Assembly (NCBI RefSeq): GCF_016917355.1
Contig: NZ_CP070304.1
Coordinates: 3,038,001 to 3,102,000 of the forward strand
From: Glaciimonas sp. PAMC28666
GTDB taxonomy: Bacteria; Pseudomonadota; Gammaproteobacteria; Burkholderiales; Burkholderiaceae_D
Reading direction: 5' to 3'
Length of the DNA: 64,000 nt
Both the position numbers and the translations under genes were made by a program. The notes beneath the pieces were generated by a model, which had not been told where the DNA came from, made no database searches, and saw nothing but the letters and a program-made list of their open reading frames with translations. Every line of letters starts with the position of its first letter. The stretch's first letter is position 1. Of this stretch, positions 23,791 to 32,814 are shown in pieces.

Positions 23791-24437
23791 CTACACCATC
23801 GTTAAAAGAGCAATCATTGCGCGAAGAAATGTGCCGGGTTGGTGCGAGTTTGTTTCAGCGCAATTACACCGTGGGCACATCTGGAAATATTAGCGCCAGA
23901 CTGGATGACGGCTGGCTCATCACGCCGACCGATGCCTGCCTTGAGCGGCTGGACCCGGCATTGATCGCCAAAGTTGACACAGCAGGACAATGGGTCAGCG
24001 GCGATAAGCCTTCCAAGACCTTATTACTGCACCGTGCGGTCTACGACAACAATCCCTCCGCGCAGTCGGTGATCCATACGCACTCCACCAATCTGGTGGC
24101 ACTTACATTGGCGGGTGTGTGGAGCAGAGACGCAGTATTACCACCGATTACACCGTATCAGGTGATGAAAGTAGGGCGAATTCCGCTGATTGCTTATTGC
24201 CGCCCCGGCCATCCTAAAGTGGCCGAACAGGTCAGCCTGCTAGCGAATGTGGTGCGTGGGGTGTTGTTGGAACGGCTTGGGCCAGTGCTGTGGCACTCAA
24301 GCATCTCGCAAGCCGCTGCCGCCCTGGAAGAGCTGGAAGAAACAGCGCGCTTATGGCTGATGTTGCAGGATAAACCGACAGCGCTCGATGCTGCCGAGAT
24401 CGAAGATCTGTGTCAGGCGTTTGGCGTACGGTGGTAG
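23787..24437 (+). CDS. otnC: 3-oxo-tetronate 4-phosphate decarboxylase
   Basis: 216-residue class II aldolase-fold enzyme, expected to decarboxylate 3-oxo-tetronate 4-phosphate to dihydroxyacetone phosphate. It has GTSGNISARLDDGWLITPT at residues 30-48 and the metal histidines of SVIHTHS (His97, His99); a further His near 172 (VLWHSSIS) probably completes the site. The segment DKPSKTLLLHRAVY has Lys where fuculose-phosphate aldolases have the catalytic Glu; whether this Lys is usual in OtnC cannot be settled here. Start overlaps otnK (ATGA). Confidence 0.9.
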   Translation: MTTPSLKEQSLREEMCRVGASLFQRNYTVGTSGNISARLDDGWLITPTDACLERLDPALIAKVDTAGQWVSGDKPSKTLLLHRAVYDNNPSAQSVIHTHSTNLVALTLAGVWSRDAVLPPITPYQVMKVGRIPLIAYCRPGHPKVAEQVSLLANVVRGVLLERLGPVLWHSSISQAAAALEELEETARLWLMLQDKPTALDAAEIEDLCQAFGVRW

Positions 24438-24508
24438 TGGTTGTTTGATAAATGGTGACCAAAAAACGCGTTACCTATAATTTTCTAAAAATGAGACGAG
24501 GACAAAAG

Positions 24509-25858
24509 ATGTCATTCACAATTAATCCGGAAAAGCAGGCAAAAAAGCCAGCCGGTTCCGGCCAGTCTGGTTCATCCCACAATGGTGTCATCGATGCCGA
24601 CGGGCTGTACAAAAAAGTATTCTGGCGCTTTGTGCCATTCATTATGCTGTGCTATGTCATCGCCTATCTGGATCGCGTCAACATCGGCTTCGCCAAGCTA
24701 CAGATGTCGGTTGATCTTGGTTTCAGCGAAACTGTATTCGGCCTCGGTGCCGGGATTTTTTTCCTGGGTTACTTTTTGTTTGAGTTGCCAAGCAATCTGA
24801 TCATGAACAAAGTCGGTGCCAAACTGTGGATCGCCCGCATCATGATTACATGGGGATTGCTATCAGCCTGTTTTGTCTGGGTGCAAACACCGACACAGTT
24901 CTATGTGCTGCGGTTTCTGCTCGGTCTGGCTGAAGCGGGGTTTTATCCGGGCATTATCTTGTATCTGACATATTGGTTTCCATCGCACCGACGCGCTAAA
25001 GTTGTCGCCACTTTTATGGCAGCTATCCCTCTTTCCGGTATATTTGGAAATCCATTGTCCGGCTGGATCATGCAAGCGTTTCACGGCACCAGCGGATGGC
25101 ATGGCTGGCAATGGATGTTTGTGATTGAAGCGGTTCCCGCAGTGTTGATCGGTATCGCCGTTTTGTTTGTGATGGACAACAGTATTCGCAAAGCAAAATG
25201 GTTAACGGAGGATGAGAAAGACTTTCTAGAGGCTGCAATCGTTGCCGACCAGAAAGGCAAAGTCAGCCCTAAAACAACCGCGGGTGTTTTTAAAGACGTG
25301 CGCATCTGGCATATGTGCCTGATCTATTTTTGTATCGTCATGGGCCAGTATGGTTTGACCTTCTGGTTGCCTACCCTGGTGAAGGCTTCCGGCGTTGAAG
25401 GTGCCTTGAATATTGGTTTGATTAGCGCAATTCCATTCTTGTGCGCGGTAGTGGCAATGATCCTGATTGGCCGCCGCTCAGATCGCATGCGCGAGCGCCG
25501 CTGGCATTTGATGATCCCGGCTTTGTTAGGCGCGGTCGGATTTGTGGTCTCCGCACTGGCAGCGGATAATACGGTGATCGCCATTACCTTTTTGTCTCTG
25601 GCGGCAATGGGTGTGTTGACCTGCTCACCGTTGTTCTGGTCGTTGCCGACCGCATTTTTGTCCGGGACGGCCGCAGCAGCCGGTATCGCTGTGATCAATT
25701 CGGTCGGCAATCTGGCGGGCTTTGTCAGTCCATTCCTGGTCGGTTGGCTGAAAGACACCACGCACAGTAATGAAACCGGTATGTTTATGTTGGCCGGGAT
25801 GCTAGTGGTGGGGGCCATTTCCATCTACCTGACTTCACCTAAAATGGTCAACAAATAG
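24509..25858 (+). CDS. MFS transporter, anion:cation symporter type
   Basis: 449-residue major facilitator with about 12 membrane helices, of the ACS family that takes up sugar acids. Family features are VIAYLDRVNIGFAKLQM in the first helix loop, GLAEAGFYPGIILYLTYWFP, and the central loop with DNSIRKAKWLTEDEK. The start at 24509 (MSFTINPEK), preceded by GAGGAC, was preferred to one 19 codons upstream. Its place within the operon points to uptake of threonate or erythronate (inference). Confidence 0.9.
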   Translation: MSFTINPEKQAKKPAGSGQSGSSHNGVIDADGLYKKVFWRFVPFIMLCYVIAYLDRVNIGFAKLQMSVDLGFSETVFGLGAGIFFLGYFLFELPSNLIMNKVGAKLWIARIMITWGLLSACFVWVQTPTQFYVLRFLLGLAEAGFYPGIILYLTYWFPSHRRAKVVATFMAAIPLSGIFGNPLSGWIMQAFHGTSGWHGWQWMFVIEAVPAVLIGIAVLFVMDNSIRKAKWLTEDEKDFLEAAIVADQKGKVSPKTTAGVFKDVRIWHMCLIYFCIVMGQYGLTFWLPTLVKASGVEGALNIGLISAIPFLCAVVAMILIGRRSDRMRERRWHLMIPALLGAVGFVVSALAADNTVIAITFLSLAAMGVLTCSPLFWSLPTAFLSGTAAAAGIAVINSVGNLAGFVSPFLVGWLKDTTHSNETGMFMLAGMLVVGAISIYLTSPKMVNK

Positions 25859-25889
25859 TCTATCTGATCTCAATCAGGTCTTGAAGTTT

Positions 25890-25911
25890 CGGCAGCGTCG
25901 TTACGCTGCCG
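25890..25911. repeat. Perfect 9-bp hairpin between the MFS gene and otnI
   Basis: CGGCAGCGT (25890-25898), a CGTT loop, and ACGCTGCCG (25903-25911). No T-run follows, so it is more likely an mRNA processing or stability element, or an attenuator, than a full terminator; otnI starts 25 bases on. Confidence 0.75.
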
Positions 25912-25936
25912 ATGTCAATATTTAAGGAGTTTAGCG

Positions 25937-26725
25937 ATGCCACGTTTTGCTGCAAACCTCACCATGATGTACACCGAACACGCCTTCCTTGATCGCTTTC
26001 AGGCTGCTGCCAAAGACGGTTTCAAAGCGGTTGAATTTTTGTTTCCTTATGATTATGCTGCGACGGACTTAAAAACTCGCCTTCAGGATAATGGTTTAAC
26101 CCAGGCGCTGTTCAATGCACCACCGGGGGACTGGACCAACGGTGAACGCGGCATCGCATCCTTGCCAGGGCGGGAAGAAGAATTTAAACGCAGCATCGAC
26201 ACCGCACTGGAATACGCCCGGGTATTAGGTAACGATAAACTCCACGTGATGGCCGGTTTAATCCGTCCGGATCAGGATCGCACACAGCATCGCGCGGTAT
26301 ACATCGAAAACCTGGCCTACGCGGCGGCACAGCTTGCTCCCGAAGGTATTACGCTGGTGATCGAACCAATCAATACCCGTGACATTCCTGGCTTCTTTCT
26401 GAATCGGCAAGATGATGCGCAAGCGATCTGCGCCGAAATTGGGATGGATAATCTGCGTGTGCAGTTTGATCTGTATCACTGTCAGATAGTAGAGGGCGAT
26501 CTCGCCGTCAAGTTAAAGCGCGATATGGTGCGCCCGAATGGCGGAATTGGTCATATCCAAATTGCGGGGGTGCCTGATCGACATGAACCAGATGGTGGAG
26601 AAGTTAATTATCCCTACCTGTTTGGCTTGATCGACGACTTGGGCTATGACGGTTGGATCGGTTGTGAGTATCGTCCTAAAGCAGGCACTTCCGCGGGTCT
26701 GGCCTGGCTCAAGCCGTGGTTGTGA
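25937..26725 (+). CDS. otnI: 2-oxo-tetronate isomerase
   Basis: 262-residue TIM-barrel isomerase of the hydroxypyruvate isomerase family, expected to convert 2-oxo-tetronate to 3-oxo-tetronate. Features are [14 protein letters not shown], the substrate-binding [30 protein letters not shown] with metal ligand Glu, [15 protein letters not shown] and [19 protein letters not shown] precedes the ATG. It links the two dehydrogenase products to the otnK/otnC steps. Confidence 0.92.
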   Translation: MPRFAANLTMMYTEHAFLDRFQAAAKDGFKAVEFLFPYDYAATDLKTRLQDNGLTQALFNAPPGDWTNGERGIASLPGREEEFKRSIDTALEYARVLGNDKLHVMAGLIRPDQDRTQHRAVYIENLAYAAAQLAPEGITLVIEPINTRDIPGFFLNRQDDAQAICAEIGMDNLRVQFDLYHCQIVEGDLAVKLKRDMVRPNGGIGHIQIAGVPDRHEPDGGEVNYPYLFGLIDDLGYDGWIGCEYRPKAGTSAGLAWLKPWL

Positions 26726-26792
26726 GCTAGCTCGTGCGTACTTTGCGCGGATCATGTGACCGCTTTTAATCTCTCATTTTAGAAAGTTTCTC

Positions 26793-27770
26793 ATGCAAGT
26801 AGTGATTACCGGCGGAGCCGGATTTTTAGGGCAGCGCCTGGCGCGCCAACTGTTAGCGCAGGGGAGCTTGCCGGACAGCCACGGTCAGCTTCAGACTATC
26901 CAAAAAATTGTGTTGGTAGACATTATCGCCGCCACCGGTTTTGACGATGCACGGATAGAGCAGATCACCGGCGACATCGCAGATAGCGCATTACTGGAGC
27001 GAGCGATCACGACGGAGACTTCTGCCATTTTTCATTTGGCCGCCATTGTCAGTGGGCAAGCGGAGTCAGATTTCGAACTCGGTATGCGTATCAATCTTGA
27101 AGCCTCGCGCCTGTTGTTAGAGCGTTGTCGGATCTGTGGTCATCAACCACGCGTGATATTCACGAGTTCGGTGGCAGTATTTGGGGGCGAGTTGCCAGCG
27201 GTGGTGCAAGACAATACGGCACTGAATCCACAGTCATCGTACGGTGCGCAAAAAGCGATTGCCGAATTGCTCTTGAACGACTACAGCCGCAAAGGATACG
27301 TCGATGGACGCGTATTGCGCCTGCCGACCATCAGCGTGCGCCCGGGCAAACCAAATAAAGCAGCATCATCGTTTGCCAGCGGCATCATCCGTGAACCTCT
27401 CAACGGGCAAGTCACAGTTTGTCCTGTCGGCCCGGAAGTGCGCCTCTGGCTGTTGTCACCGCGCAAGGTTATTGCGTGTCTGATTCATGGCTACGCGTTG
27501 ACGACCGAAGCGCTAGGTGCGCGTCGCACGGTTAACCTGCCGGGCGTGTCGGTCACCGTTGGTGAAATGGTCGCAGCGCTAGAACGGGTCGCCGGTAGCG
27601 AAGTTGCAAGCCGGGTAGAGTGGAAGCACGACCCCGCCGTGGATCGGATCATTTCCAGTTGGCCTGGTGCGTGGGATGCAACCGGTGCAACTGCCCTTGG
27701 CTTTAGCAGCGATGCCAGCTTTGACGATATCGTGCGGGCTTATGTTGAGGATGACTTGCCGGTCACTTAG
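26793..27770 (+). CDS. denD: D-erythronate dehydrogenase
   Basis: 325-residue extended short-chain dehydrogenase. It has the nucleotide motif VITGGAGFLGQRLA, IFHLAAIVSGQAE, FTSSVAVFGG and the catalytic YxxxK in SSYGAQKAIAELLL. In this gene context it is expected to oxidise D-erythronate to 2-oxo-tetronate, entering the pathway shared with L-threonate. It is the last gene of the operon; a strong bidirectional terminator follows 26 bases on. Confidence 0.9.
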   Translation: MQVVITGGAGFLGQRLARQLLAQGSLPDSHGQLQTIQKIVLVDIIAATGFDDARIEQITGDIADSALLERAITTETSAIFHLAAIVSGQAESDFELGMRINLEASRLLLERCRICGHQPRVIFTSSVAVFGGELPAVVQDNTALNPQSSYGAQKAIAELLLNDYSRKGYVDGRVLRLPTISVRPGKPNKAASSFASGIIREPLNGQVTVCPVGPEVRLWLLSPRKVIACLIHGYALTTEALGARRTVNLPGVSVTVGEMVAALERVAGSEVASRVEWKHDPAVDRIISSWPGAWDATGATALGFSSDASFDDIVRAYVEDDLPVT

Positions 27771-27796
27771 GCAGATCGTTTTAGAAAATTTATTAT

Positions 27797-27829
27797 AAAA
27801 AAACCGCTCTTGATCAGAGCGGTTTTTTT
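27797..27829. terminator. Bidirectional Rho-independent terminator
   Basis: AAAAAAACCGCTCT (27797-27810), loop TGATC, and AGAGCGGTTTTTTT (27816-27829): a perfect 14-base inverted repeat with T-runs on both strands, between the converging denD and DUF2235 genes. Confidence 0.93.
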
Positions 27830-27857
27830 ATGTGGAAATGTTATCCTGGATGGCGTT

Positions 27858-29078
27858 TCACGCTGGTAGATTGAGTGGATTATAGGCCGCCCGTGGGCCG
27901 ACGAACGTTGGAGTAACGCCAGCCATCACCTCGCCACCATTCTTACGCAAGTTGACGGCCTCATGCAGCGCCATGTCGGAAGGAAACACACGTGGCTCAT
28001 AAATGTCTGGAAACTTTATTTCTTCCACTGATTCCTTGTGTCCGTCTCCGCACTCTTCAGGCAAGTAGGAAAAAGGAAATTCCGGTTTGAACAGTACGCC
28101 AACTTCCGCGCTTTGAAGCTCTTCAAAGAACCATCTTAGTGGTACGTCGGATAACGAATGATCGGCATTGCCACCTCCGATGTCTGTATGTACGCCTGCA
28201 AACAGGCGTTGGCGGACGTTCGTCGCTTCCTTCCAGAAGGTGGGGGTAAAGGCCTTACGGGTCTCGTCGATAGCGACCGCATGCAAACCCAGTGTTACCT
28301 TGGTACTAAGCGAGTTGTTGGCAAAATTAAACAGGTCATATTTATTACCGTTTAAGCTGTAAAGCGGCATACCGATTGCACCGACGGTGTCCCATACCGC
28401 CACTGCGGCAATTTCCTTGACTGAGACGAATGCCTCAGGGAGAAGATCCGTTGACGCAAATAAATGATGATAGCTGACCAAATCCTCAACTCGGTCAAGT
28501 AAGCCCGAGATCTCGGTAGTGTCGGATTTTTTTCTGTAGCCCAGCCACGCCTTAAGGGCATTTGTATATTTGATGCTAACGTCGCTGGCATTTTGATTTT
28601 CTTTGGCAAGTTCAGGGGTGAGGAGGCCTTCGGACGCGATCAAACCAGCAAGCGCACGGACTGTGTAAGCGCCGCGGCTAAAGCCAACCAGAACGATGCG
28701 GTCGCCAGCTTCATAGTGTTCAGAAATATAGGTATAGCCGTTTGCAATGCGGGTGGTGACGCCTATTCCAAACATGCCATCCAGCACCTTATCGCCCACT
28801 GCTTCACCGTAACCAACCCCATCGACGTACTTGGCGATTTGTGTAGGAGAGCCGTCAGGCTGGTTCGACCGTTCTATTTCGGTTCCGCTCCACTTTGTAT
28901 TCTTCCCCTCCAACCGTCGAAACAGCATGGAGACGTTAGTAAGCGTATTGACGTTCTCATTCTGAGCGACGCCAGTCGAGGTCACGTCATTGTTCGTCTG
29001 GTTTTCTGTCGTACTAAGCGTCGGGTCGGTTGCGCCGCCCCACGAACCATCTGCGCAAAATATGATCGTCTTTGTCAT
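27858..29078 (-). CDS. DUF2235 hydrolase (Tle1-like alpha/beta hydrolase)
   Basis: 406-residue protein of the DUF2235 family, alpha/beta hydrolases that include type VI secretion phospholipase effectors such as Tle1. The nucleophile elbow GFSRGAYTVRALAGLIASEG places Ser134 as the catalytic residue; TKTIIFCADGSW at the N-terminus, AVWDTVGAIGMPLYS and FAGVHTDIGGGNADHSLSDV are further family marks. AAGGAA precedes the ATG. No vgrG, PAAR or obvious immunity gene is adjacent, so effector function is unproven; it could be a stand-alone lipase. It looks AT-richer than its neighbours, suggesting acquisition. Confidence 0.85.
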   Translation of the reverse strand: MTKTIIFCADGSWGGATDPTLSTTENQTNNDVTSTGVAQNENVNTLTNVSMLFRRLEGKNTKWSGTEIERSNQPDGSPTQIAKYVDGVGYGEAVGDKVLDGMFGIGVTTRIANGYTYISEHYEAGDRIVLVGFSRGAYTVRALAGLIASEGLLTPELAKENQNASDVSIKYTNALKAWLGYRKKSDTTEISGLLDRVEDLVSYHHLFASTDLLPEAFVSVKEIAAVAVWDTVGAIGMPLYSLNGNKYDLFNFANNSLSTKVTLGLHAVAIDETRKAFTPTFWKEATNVRQRLFAGVHTDIGGGNADHSLSDVPLRWFFEELQSAEVGVLFKPEFPFSYLPEECGDGHKESVEEIKFPDIYEPRVFPSDMALHEAVNLRKNGGEVMAGVTPTFVGPRAAYNPLNLPA

Positions 29079-29434
29079 TTTTTTTCCTTAATATTAGCGG
29101 CATTGAACAGCCTTTATTATCTAAAAAAAAATTGTCTAAAATTCTACGAAAACCTATTTTTTGCATTAAAGGGCTCACAAAATTCCTTTTCACGCGTTCG
29201 GGAAAGCACGTCGGCCGCATACGCAAACTTGTGTCGCCGAAGAAATTCAAGGCGGCCCATGAGCGGTTTCATTTGTGGGAAATGGAATGGGGAGGAGGGA
29301 ATGTTCGTCGAATTTTTTTTTAAAAGATAAAAAAATCCGTACCGATCTAAATCGATAGGGACCATGTATTTCTTGTTGCTTAAGATTGCGTTCGCGAGAC
29401 TACCCCTTAGTCTTTACCGCGGCTCTTCTGCTTT
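29079..29434. other. AT-rich intergenic region
   Basis: 356 bases between two minus-strand genes. The part near 29079-29340 is AT-rich with several homopolymer runs. AGACTA/TAGTCT around 29398-29414 makes a small hairpin after the adaptor gene but lacks a T-run. No gene or strong promoter was recognised. Confidence 0.4.
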
Positions 29435-30349
29435 TTAATCTTCGACTTTTACTGGCTGATGCAGTGCCACCTTTGCGCCGGGTTTAATCACTACGGTACA
29501 TGTCATCCCCGCCGCTAGCGTGATTCCGTCCGGCACCTCGTCGATGTGGATCCGCACCGGTACGCGCTGCGCCAATCGAACCCAGTTGAAACTTGGATTG
29601 ACGTTTGCCAGTCCATTACTGCTAGGGCCATTATCGCGATCAGTAATACCACGCGCGATACTGTCGATGTGTCCGGCGAGTAGCTGTTCGCTGCCTAGAA
29701 GACGAATTTCGGCTTTATCTCCAACCCGCATCAAAGGCAATTTATTTTCTTCAAAATAACCATATATCCAAAATGAATTGGCATCAATTACTGTCATCTT
29801 GGGAACGCCGACTTGTGCAAAATCGCCAGCGTGGACGTTCAGATTCGCGATCCAGCCGTCGGCTGGTGCCAACACATTCGTACGTTCAAGATTTAATTTC
29901 GCCATGTCGCGCGACGCTAGCGCTGCCCGATATACCGCTTCTGCGGCGGAAGCATCTGAACTCGAATTTTCCCGACTTTCGTTCGAAATGACATCGCCGT
30001 CGAGCATGGCACGACGAGCGGCATCGCGCTGCTTGATCGTCAGTGCAACGCGGCTCTGCGCGACCATCGCGTCAGCTTGCACCAATGCCAGCGTGTAGTG
30101 CGCCGGATCGATTTTCATCAGGACGTCCCCTTTATGTACGTAGGCATTATCACCGACCGGCACTTCTATGACGCGCCCCGCGACATCGGTCGCGACACTG
30201 ATAACGTCGGCGCGGACCCTGCCGTCACGGGTCCAGGGAGAATTCATATAATGATTCCACAGGGTACGGGTCAGTAAGCAAGCGATGATGACAACGATAA
30301 GGGTTATCGTGATCTTAAGGATGTTTTTAATAACTGTAGATAATTTCAT
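29435..30349 (-). CDS. HlyD family membrane-fusion protein (AaeA-like)
   Basis: 304-residue periplasmic adaptor of an aromatic acid-type efflux pump. It has one N-terminal membrane anchor (about residues 10-30), then the biotinyl-lipoyl half RVIEVPVGDNAYVHKGDVL, an alpha-hairpin, and LNLERTNVLAPADGWIANLNV with VHAGDFAQVG closing the lipoyl domain. The start MKLSTVIKN at 30349 was preferred; a longer frame upstream overlaps the DUF1656 gene. It is the last gene of the four-gene efflux operon. Confidence 0.9.
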   Translation of the reverse strand: MKLSTVIKNILKITITLIVVIIACLLTRTLWNHYMNSPWTRDGRVRADVISVATDVAGRVIEVPVGDNAYVHKGDVLMKIDPAHYTLALVQADAMVAQSRVALTIKQRDAARRAMLDGDVISNESRENSSSDASAAEAVYRAALASRDMAKLNLERTNVLAPADGWIANLNVHAGDFAQVGVPKMTVIDANSFWIYGYFEENKLPLMRVGDKAEIRLLGSEQLLAGHIDSIARGITDRDNGPSSNGLANVNPSFNWVRLAQRVPVRIHIDEVPDGITLAAGMTCTVVIKPGAKVALHQPVKVED

Positions 30350-30356
30350 AAATGTC

Positions 30357-30560
30357 TCAAGCAGCATGCAGTAAAAGGCCAAAACCACCAAAAATACAAA
30401 AGAATAGTGCAATTCTAAACAGGCTGGGGTGCCAGACAAAGCGATACAGGCGCAAGCGCGTCAGTAGCCAGTCCACGCCAAATTGCAAAATGACACATCC
30501 AACGAACACGGCAAGCAGAGTCGGTATCAGTGCATCAAAAAAAGCGATTTCACGCGGCAT
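30357..30560 (-). CDS. DUF1656 small membrane protein (AaeX-like)
   Basis: 67-residue protein with two membrane segments (about residues 10-32 and 45-65), starting MPREIAFFDALIPTLLAV. It matches the DUF1656/AaeX family that accompanies FUSC-type exporters. Role unknown; probably a small partner of the pump. It overlaps the end of the FUSC gene by 11 bases and is seven bases before the adaptor gene. Confidence 0.88.
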   Translation of the reverse strand: MPREIAFFDALIPTLLAVFVGCVILQFGVDWLLTRLRLYRFVWHPSLFRIALFFCIFGGFGLLLHAA

Positions 30561-32799
30561 TGTCGAGTCCTGATGATGAGGTGTTGATAGGTGGAACCGC
30601 CGGGGCGTGCTCCAATAGTGAAGTTCGAATCAAATGGAGATTTGCCAGCACGGCCTGGTAATTCGGAAGCAGATGTATCTGCACCGTTGAGACTACCCGG
30701 CAAGCGGCGATAGCGGCCAGAACAGCCTCCAGTGCACCGTTTATGTTTTGCGTCGTGGGGCGGGAAAAGAATTGTGAAACAGTGGTGATACTGAGTTGAA
30801 TCGCGGTATAGGCATAACTGGCTGACAAAATGGATGGATCCTGATTGACGAGCATATTGTTGCCGTAACGGCCCTGCGGCGTGATATCTTCACGCAAGTG
30901 AATCACCGCGCGACCGATTTCAAACACAGAGAGTAACCATGTCATGACTTCTCTGTCATCATCATTGACGGTCAAATGCCCCATGGCAAACCGTCCTACC
31001 AGGTCCCGTGTACCGCTTTCGAAGCGCCCTGATAAGCCGAGGAGTGGCTGATTGCAACCATCGACGACCTGGCGTCGTAATGCTCGTACCAGCCGGGCTC
31101 TTTCCCATCGGCTATCGACCGGGTCAATGATCATATACATCACCGCGGCGATGGCGCATCCAATCAGGCCGCCGGTCATGCCATTCAAAAAACCGACATA
31201 ATCAAATTCAAAGACATTACCGACCGCGACGTAGGAAAGAAAAAATAACAGCATTCCCAAGCCCGGCCCGGTGTATTTCGGTTTGGAGGCAAGCCATGAA
31301 AAAAAGAGCAGAAAGGGTGTTATCGATAAGCACAACATAACGAAGTTCTGTACACCGGGCTGGATGTAACGCGCGCAGATAAAACCGCATACACCACCGA
31401 CGAATGCACCTTGCATGAAACCGATAACCGTTTTTGTGGGAGATGGCGATGCCGCAAATAATGCGCTGACCACGGTCGCGAACACCACGGCATCAACCCC
31501 GGAAGGCCAACCGGTTTGCCACCAAAACAGCATTGATGCACCGAAGCCGATCATTGCCCTTAACGATGACATGGCAACCATTATTGGATCGGTTCGATTG
31601 ACGTAGTCGGCGGTAAGGACGATATCATCTGGTAATGTGTTACTACGCTCCAGTACGACATTGTGAACACGCATGTAAAGACGTAGTTCGTCGGTAAATC
31701 GTTGTAATAAGGCTGCTGCGGCATCAAAGTCTAGCAAGGCATCGTTAATGTAGGTCGCATCAAGCTGCAGCATTTCGGCAAAACTCAATGTCAGGCCGCG
31801 CCGCAAAGCAGCAAGCCGGTCCGATAGTTGTTGACGACATTGCTGCAATTTCAACGGGATGTCGTTTGGGTCATCGCTCATGATGCTTACAATGGCGTGG
31901 TACTCCATCATTACCGCATTCAGTGTGTTGATTTTACCCGTGTTTTGTAAGCGTAAAAACAGTTGGTCAAGAGAGTGAAAGGTCGTTGATACCGTCATGA
32001 ACGCGGTGTTCAACAGACGTAAATGGTCTGCTTTTATATGGCCGGTTGCACTTTCGAAGGTCGACGAGGTGCGCAGGTTTTCCAGCGCGATGACTTCGCC
32101 GATAAGGCGTAGCATCATGCTATCGCGGTCAAGCTGTGAGCGTTCGGAATGCGGTTCGATTCCTTTGTTCTGCACAAATGTGGAAAAATGTGCGAAGCGA
32201 TGGCCGATCGTGGCAAGGATCATTTCTGATAGCCGCTTGGGAAACAATACGTCGCTAACGACGCCGGCACATAACAGGCCGAGCATCACTTCACTTAGCC
32301 GTGTTGTGGCGATATCGAAAGCATTGGTTGGGTCCAGCGCAGCAGGCAAACCAACGATGACCAGGGTATATCCCGCCAACACAAAAGCGTAGGACTGAAA
32401 GTTGCGGAAGGTAATCGCACCTGCAGTGCAAATGCCCATCCAGCACATACCCGCGATCAGAAACAATACAGGCTCCTGCGTGAAGCAAGCAGCCATTACC
32501 AGAGAAAATACCACCCCGATAAAGGTGCCGACGAAACGATAGAAACCTTTCGCCATGACCAGTCCGCCACCGGGCTGAGTAACAATCACGACGGTGACCA
32601 TCGCGGTGGATGGCTTGGATAAATTGAACAGCATCGACAAACCCATTGCCAGAAAAATCGCCAGCAACATTTTTAACATATGCAGCAGAGTCGGCGCCTG
32701 CGCGTGTATCCAGGCACCGCCGCTATTTTTCAGGCGGGATAGCCTCGCGCCATCCGGGGCGTTGTGTGCTTCATCTAAGTTTTGGGCGAGTTCACTCAT
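30550..32799 (-). CDS. FUSC family efflux transporter (AaeB-like)
   Basis: 749-residue inner-membrane protein with two membrane modules (about residues 30-190 and 400-560), each followed by a soluble region, as in AaeB and related p-hydroxybenzoic acid exporters. Features are MVTVVIVTQPGGGLVMAKGF in the first module and FWWQTGWPSGVDAVVFATVV in the second. With the adaptor and outer membrane factor it would form a tripartite pump; the substrate, perhaps aromatic acids, is inference. The start lies 15 bases after the stop of the outer membrane factor gene. Confidence 0.92.
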   Translation of the reverse strand: MSELAQNLDEAHNAPDGARLSRLKNSGGAWIHAQAPTLLHMLKMLLAIFLAMGLSMLFNLSKPSTAMVTVVIVTQPGGGLVMAKGFYRFVGTFIGVVFSLVMAACFTQEPVLFLIAGMCWMGICTAGAITFRNFQSYAFVLAGYTLVIVGLPAALDPTNAFDIATTRLSEVMLGLLCAGVVSDVLFPKRLSEMILATIGHRFAHFSTFVQNKGIEPHSERSQLDRDSMMLRLIGEVIALENLRTSSTFESATGHIKADHLRLLNTAFMTVSTTFHSLDQLFLRLQNTGKINTLNAVMMEYHAIVSIMSDDPNDIPLKLQQCRQQLSDRLAALRRGLTLSFAEMLQLDATYINDALLDFDAAAALLQRFTDELRLYMRVHNVVLERSNTLPDDIVLTADYVNRTDPIMVAMSSLRAMIGFGASMLFWWQTGWPSGVDAVVFATVVSALFAASPSPTKTVIGFMQGAFVGGVCGFICARYIQPGVQNFVMLCLSITPFLLFFSWLASKPKYTGPGLGMLLFFLSYVAVGNVFEFDYVGFLNGMTGGLIGCAIAAVMYMIIDPVDSRWERARLVRALRRQVVDGCNQPLLGLSGRFESGTRDLVGRFAMGHLTVNDDDREVMTWLLSVFEIGRAVIHLREDITPQGRYGNNMLVNQDPSILSASYAYTAIQLSITTVSQFFSRPTTQNINGALEAVLAAIAACRVVSTVQIHLLPNYQAVLANLHLIRTSLLEHAPAVPPINTSSSGLDNAA

Positions 32800-32814
32800 G
32801 CTGTAATGGCGCCC

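Noticed and set aside
28593-29330. 245-codon plus-strand frame opposite the DUF2235 gene
   Set aside because: It is antisense to a clear family member for most of its length and reads into AT-rich non-coding DNA; no domain is visible.
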